Origin: an uncultured Bacilli bacterium
GTDB taxonomy: Bacteria > Bacillota_I > Bacilli_A > RF39 > UBA660
Length of the DNA: 15,903 bases
Direction: 5' to 3'
NCBI GenBank assembly: GCA_947632355.1
Contig: CANROY010000025.1
Span: 1-15,903 of the forward strand
Below the pieces are notes generated by a model that saw nothing but the letters and a program-made list of their open reading frames with translations, searched no databases and was not told where the DNA came from. Shown here piece after piece: positions 13,547 to 15,903 of this stretch (position 1 is the first letter of the stretch; each line of letters opens with the position of its first letter). Both the position numbers and the translations under genes were made by a program.

Positions 13547-14188
13547 TTGAAACGAACATATTTTATAGGTATTCTAGTGTTATTCTTTTTTCTATTTTTA
13601 GGGCTATGTACTTATATGTTTATTGTATCAGATAGAAAGTATGATTCTTCTTTTTTCCATATTATCGAGTATAAAAGTAGTGTTGATTATGACGAAGATG
13701 GAGTGGATGATCAAACCGATTTTTTAAATGGTGTAAAAGAGTATATAAAAACAAAACCAAAATATAAAAGTAATTACTATGCTACAGGGTATTCGAGTGA
13801 TGCCTATGGCGTTTGTACCGATGTGGTTGCCAACGGATTTTTAAGTGCTGGCTATGACATAATGGAGTTAATGTATGAAGATATTTTAGAAAATCAAGAT
13901 GCCTATGCGATTGATACTATTGATAAAAATATTGATTTTCGAAGAGTAAAAAATTTAAATATCTATTTAAGTCGAAAAGCGATTCCCTTAACCACCGATT
14001 TAAGTGATATCGCATCATGGCAAGGTGGAGATATCGTTGTTTTTAAAAATCATATTGGGGTTCTATCGGATGCTCGAAACAAAAAGGGAATTCCTTATTT
14101 AATTCATCACGCTAATCCCTATCAACTTCATTACGAAGAAGATGTCTTAGAAGACTACGAAATTCTTGCCCACTATCGTATTAGTTAA
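13547..14188 (+). CDS. DUF1287 family exported protein
   Basis: This 213-residue protein has one N-terminal membrane helix (about residues 6-27) and an extracytoplasmic DUF1287 domain (about 60-213). Family hallmarks are GVCTDVV (C90, D92), then GGDIVVFKNHIGVLSD (H169) and LIHHANP (H187/H188), ending in HYRIS. The Cys-His arrangement recalls NlpC/P60-like hydrolases, so a peptidase or amidase role in the wall is possible but unproven for the family. Residues 47-58 read D-x-D-x-D-G-x-x-D-x-x-D, a dockerin/thrombospondin-3-like calcium loop. The start is TTG at 13547, set by AGGTGA at 13536-13541; the GTG at 13538 lies within that SD. It sits between the unknown exported protein and a glycosyltransferase. 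Confidence 0.82.
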   Translation: MKRTYFIGILVLFFFLFLGLCTYMFIVSDRKYDSSFFHIIEYKSSVDYDEDGVDDQTDFLNGVKEYIKTKPKYKSNYYATGYSSDAYGVCTDVVANGFLSAGYDIMELMYEDILENQDAYAIDTIDKNIDFRRVKNLNIYLSRKAIPLTTDLSDIASWQGGDIVVFKNHIGVLSDARNKKGIPYLIHHANPYQLHYEEDVLEDYEILAHYRIS

Positions 14189-14193
14189 ATTTG

Positions 14194-14202
14194 TGTTACA
14201 AT
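14194..14202 (+). promoter_or_regulatory. Extended -10 promoter of the glycosyltransferase gene
   Basis: TGTTACAAT (TGn plus TACAAT) lies in the 29-base gap before the glycosyltransferase. The predicted start, about 14209, leaves a nine-base leader before ATG 14218, with only AGTGAT as a weak SD. No clear -35 is visible. Confidence 0.55.
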
Positions 14203-14217
14203 AGTAATAGTGATAGT

Positions 14218-15243
14218 ATGAAAAAGAAAGAGAAATTAATTAGTTTTGTTGTTCCAAGCTATAATTCCGAAAGTTATTTAAATCGTTGTATCGATTCTTT
14301 ATTGGTAGGAAAAGAGGATGTCGAAATCATTATTGTGAATGATGGTTCCACCGATAATACAAAAAGAATTGCTAGTGCCTACCAAAAGAAATATCCGAGT
14401 ATCATAACAGCAGTACATAAAGAAAACGGAGGACACGGTAGTGGTGTTAATAAAGGTTTAGAACTAGCAAGCGGTGAATATTTTAAAGTTGTCGATAGTG
14501 ATGATTGGCTAGACGAAGAATCTTTAAAAAAATTAATTGCTACTTTAAAAGAAAGGAAAGAAAGACCCGATTTAGTCGTTTGTAACTATGTATATGACCA
14601 TTTATATGATCAAACCCAAAAAGTAATGTCTTTTCATAATATTTTTCAAACGAATACAATTTGTACTTGGGAAGAAAGTAAAAGTTTTAAAAAAAGTCAA
14701 TACTTGATTATGCATTCACTACTTTATAAAACAAGTATTTTAAAAGAATGTAATTTGAAATTACCAGAACATACTTTTTATGTGGATAATATTGTTGCTT
14801 TCTTGCCACTTCCTTATGTTAAAACCATTTGTTACTATGACTATGATCTATACCATTATTTCATTGGAAGAGATGATCAATCGGTAAATGAGAGTGTAAT
14901 GGTAAAAAGAGTTGACCAACAAATAAAGGTAACGAAAATTATGCTTTCTTGTGTTGATTTAGAAACAGTACAAAAACAAAGTCCTAAACTTTATAAATAT
15001 TTATTACAATGGCTTTCTATGATGATGATGATTTCTGATGTATTGCTACTGATGAAAAAAGATAAAGAGTCTTTAGAAAAAAGAAAGGAATTATGGAACT
15101 TTTTAAAAGAATTAAACCCTGCTTTGTATAAGAAGTTACGTTATAATTCTGTTGCAGGATTTACATATTTACCAACAAAAGTAGGAAACTTTATTGCTTT
15201 AAATGGCTATAAAGTAGCGAAAAAAATTTATAAATTTAATTAA
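14218..15243 (+). CDS. Family 2 glycosyltransferase
   Basis: This 341-residue protein has a GT-A glycosyltransferase domain in its first 110 residues: FVVPSYNSESYLNRCIDSL, IIIVNDGSTDNT (N41-D42), HKENGGHGSGVNKGLELASGEYFKVV and the metal-binding DSDDW (93-97). The C-terminal 230 residues are helical with short hydrophobic stretches but no clear membrane domain, so the enzyme is cytoplasmic or peripheral. It probably adds a sugar to a lipid-linked or wall glycopolymer precursor; donor and acceptor are unknown. ATG 14218 is preferred over the in-frame TTG at 14191, because a -10 box (14197-14202) lies between them. Its position after LCP and DUF1287 genes fits wall-polymer work, though a full polysaccharide operon is not present in the window. 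Confidence 0.9.
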   Translation: MKKKEKLISFVVPSYNSESYLNRCIDSLLVGKEDVEIIIVNDGSTDNTKRIASAYQKKYPSIITAVHKENGGHGSGVNKGLELASGEYFKVVDSDDWLDEESLKKLIATLKERKERPDLVVCNYVYDHLYDQTQKVMSFHNIFQTNTICTWEESKSFKKSQYLIMHSLLYKTSILKECNLKLPEHTFYVDNIVAFLPLPYVKTICYYDYDLYHYFIGRDDQSVNESVMVKRVDQQIKVTKIMLSCVDLETVQKQSPKLYKYLLQWLSMMMMISDVLLLMKKDKESLEKRKELWNFLKELNPALYKKLRYNSVAGFTYLPTKVGNFIALNGYKVAKKIYKFN

Positions 15244-15299
15244 CAAAATGTCAAATGTTGCATAAAATAATAAGGGGAATAGTATTTGTAAAAAAAATA

Positions 15300-15308
15300 T
15301 GGTATAAT
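15300..15308 (+). promoter_or_regulatory. Extended -10 promoter of the HD phosphohydrolase
   Basis: TGGTATAAT is a full extended -10 with predicted start at about 15315. AGGTGA (15321-15326) lies ten bases before ATG 15337, so here the leader is about 22 bases. No strong terminator for the preceding glycosyltransferase is visible in 15244-15299. Confidence 0.65.
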
Positions 15309-15336
15309 TGACTAGTTTGAAGGTGAACATTTCAAT

Positions 15337-15822
15337 ATGAAAGATGAATTTGATACAATTATAGAGGATATTGTTAAAAATAATGATTTTAGAGAATTGG
15401 ATAATGAAGCACACCATGGGGTATCCCGTTTTGGACATTCTATGCGTGTTGCAAAAGGCGTTTATAAGGTAACCAAAGCCTTGCATTTCAATTATAAAGA
15501 AGCAACCCGTGCGGCTTTATTGCATGATTTTTATTTCAATTATCAATTAGAAGAAAATGGAGAAGTTAAAAACTTAGTAGAGCATCCTAAAATGGCTTAT
15601 TTAAATGCTAGTCATTATTTTGAACTGAATGATTTACAAAAGAATATGATTTTATCACATATGTTTCCTTTAGGAAATACAATGCCTAAATATAAAGAAA
15701 GTATTTGTATTACTCTTGTTGATAAAGCAGTTGCTGTCTATGAACAACAAAAGTTTAAAGTAGGAATGAAATTAGGTGTCTATTTTCTATTTCTATTTAA
15801 TATGATTACGTTACATAAATAA
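15337..15822 (+). CDS. HD-domain phosphohydrolase
   Basis: This 161-residue protein is a single HD domain. H34 (RFGHSMRVAK), H63-D64 (LLHDFYFNYQ), H83 (VEHPKMA), H108 (LSHMFPLG) and D129 (TLVDKAVA) match the layout of a small Firmicutes HD phosphohydrolase family, whose members usually read HMWPL where this has HMFPL. Length is somewhat short, but the core is complete. It likely hydrolyses a phosphorylated nucleotide or similar substrate in the cytoplasm; the actual substrate of this family is not known to me. The C-terminal end (GVYFLFLFNMITLHK) is unusually hydrophobic and might touch the membrane. It is monocistronic, with its own promoter and terminator. Confidence 0.85.
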   Translation: MKDEFDTIIEDIVKNNDFRELDNEAHHGVSRFGHSMRVAKGVYKVTKALHFNYKEATRAALLHDFYFNYQLEENGEVKNLVEHPKMAYLNASHYFELNDLQKNMILSHMFPLGNTMPKYKESICITLVDKAVAVYEQQKFKVGMKLGVYFLFLFNMITLHK

Positions 15823-15828
15823 AATTAA

Positions 15829-15850
15829 AGGAGAATAATCTTCTTTTTTT
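15829..15850 (+). terminator. Intrinsic terminator after the HD phosphohydrolase
   Basis: AGGAGA (15829-15834) pairs with TCTTCT (15839-15844), one G-U pair included, around ATAA and is followed by six Ts. Confidence 0.6.
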
Positions 15851-15868
15851 CTTGTAAATAATGTGTAG

Positions 15869-15897
15869 TATAACGTAAAAAACTTTACAAAAAGGAG
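15869..15897 (+). promoter_or_regulatory. Promoter and RBS of a gene beyond the window
   Basis: TATAAC (15869-15874) is a -10 candidate, and AAAGGAG (15891-15897) is a good SD a few bases before the window ends. The start codon is expected just outside. Confidence 0.45.
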
Positions 15898-15903
15898 TAG
15901 ATT

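Noticed and set aside
13257..13559. Minus-strand open frame at the end of the unknown exported protein
   Set aside because: It covers the promoter and SD of the DUF1287 gene on the other strand and has no RBS or recognisable content.
15199..15486. Minus-strand open frame across the end of the glycosyltransferase and start of the HD gene
   Set aside because: It is antisense to two well-supported genes and their promoter; its hydrophobic composition follows from A-rich plus-strand sequence.
1..15903. tRNA, rRNA, CRISPR array or insertion sequence
   Set aside because: No cloverleaf-like GGTTCGAATCC segments, no regularly spaced identical repeats and no transposase motifs were found on either strand by eye.

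Overview
The window looks like chromosome from a very AT-rich, Gram-positive-type member of the Bacillota (class Bacilli or a related uncultured gut lineage). The grounds are standard stop codons with TGG for Trp, sigma-A-like TATAAT boxes, AGGTGA/AGGAGG ribosome-binding sites, two lipoproteins with clear lipoboxes, a Cps2A-like LCP protein, two D,D-carboxypeptidases and no outer-membrane features. All family names come from motif recognition by eye; no database search was run.

Region 1 (1-3414) looks like accessory DNA and is visibly richer in A/T and in ATA codons than the rest. An orphan DUF1016/YhcG-type PDDEXK nuclease (142-1146) is followed by a coupled 51-codon ORF. The pair is bracketed by two similar terminator-containing sequences (45-110 and 1323-1384), which gives a cassette-like layout. 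Next comes a 661-residue protein that appears to join a P-loop kinase-like domain, a rhamnosyltransferase-like glycosyltransferase and a Cof-type HAD phosphatase in one chain.

Region 2 (3415-8796) is a mixed set of small transcription units: a YjbR/MmcQ protein on a probably leaderless mRNA; a small membrane protein; a minus-strand SpoT/MESH1-like HD hydrolase divergent from a LysR regulator that has a perfect T-N11-A palindrome inside its own promoter; a cyclophilin-like lipoprotein; a minus-strand pair of phage-holin-like membrane proteins with no phage genes around them; a small acidic Cys-repeat protein; a thioredoxin-fold CPWC lipoprotein; and a Cys/His-containing cytoplasmic protein.

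Region 3 (8797-15243) is a cell-envelope neighbourhood. It holds a VanY-type M15 carboxypeptidase divergent from a PBP5/DacF-type carboxypeptidase, then a Cps2A-like LytR-CpsA-Psr protein, an exported protein of unknown function, a DUF1287 protein with a calcium-loop motif, and a family 2 glycosyltransferase. Together these suggest peptidoglycan trimming plus attachment and synthesis of a wall glycopolymer. An HD-domain phosphohydrolase closes the window, followed by a terminator and the promoter/RBS of a gene beyond the edge.

One pattern runs across the window. In six genes the -10 box is followed after only 6-7 bases by AGGTGA (or GGGTGA) and then closely by the start codon, so the Shine-Dalgarno would sit at or next to the predicted transcription start. 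Two further genes seem leaderless or nearly so. This pattern decided several start codons. No tRNA, rRNA, CRISPR array or transposase was seen, and no gene-free stretch exceeds 300 bases.
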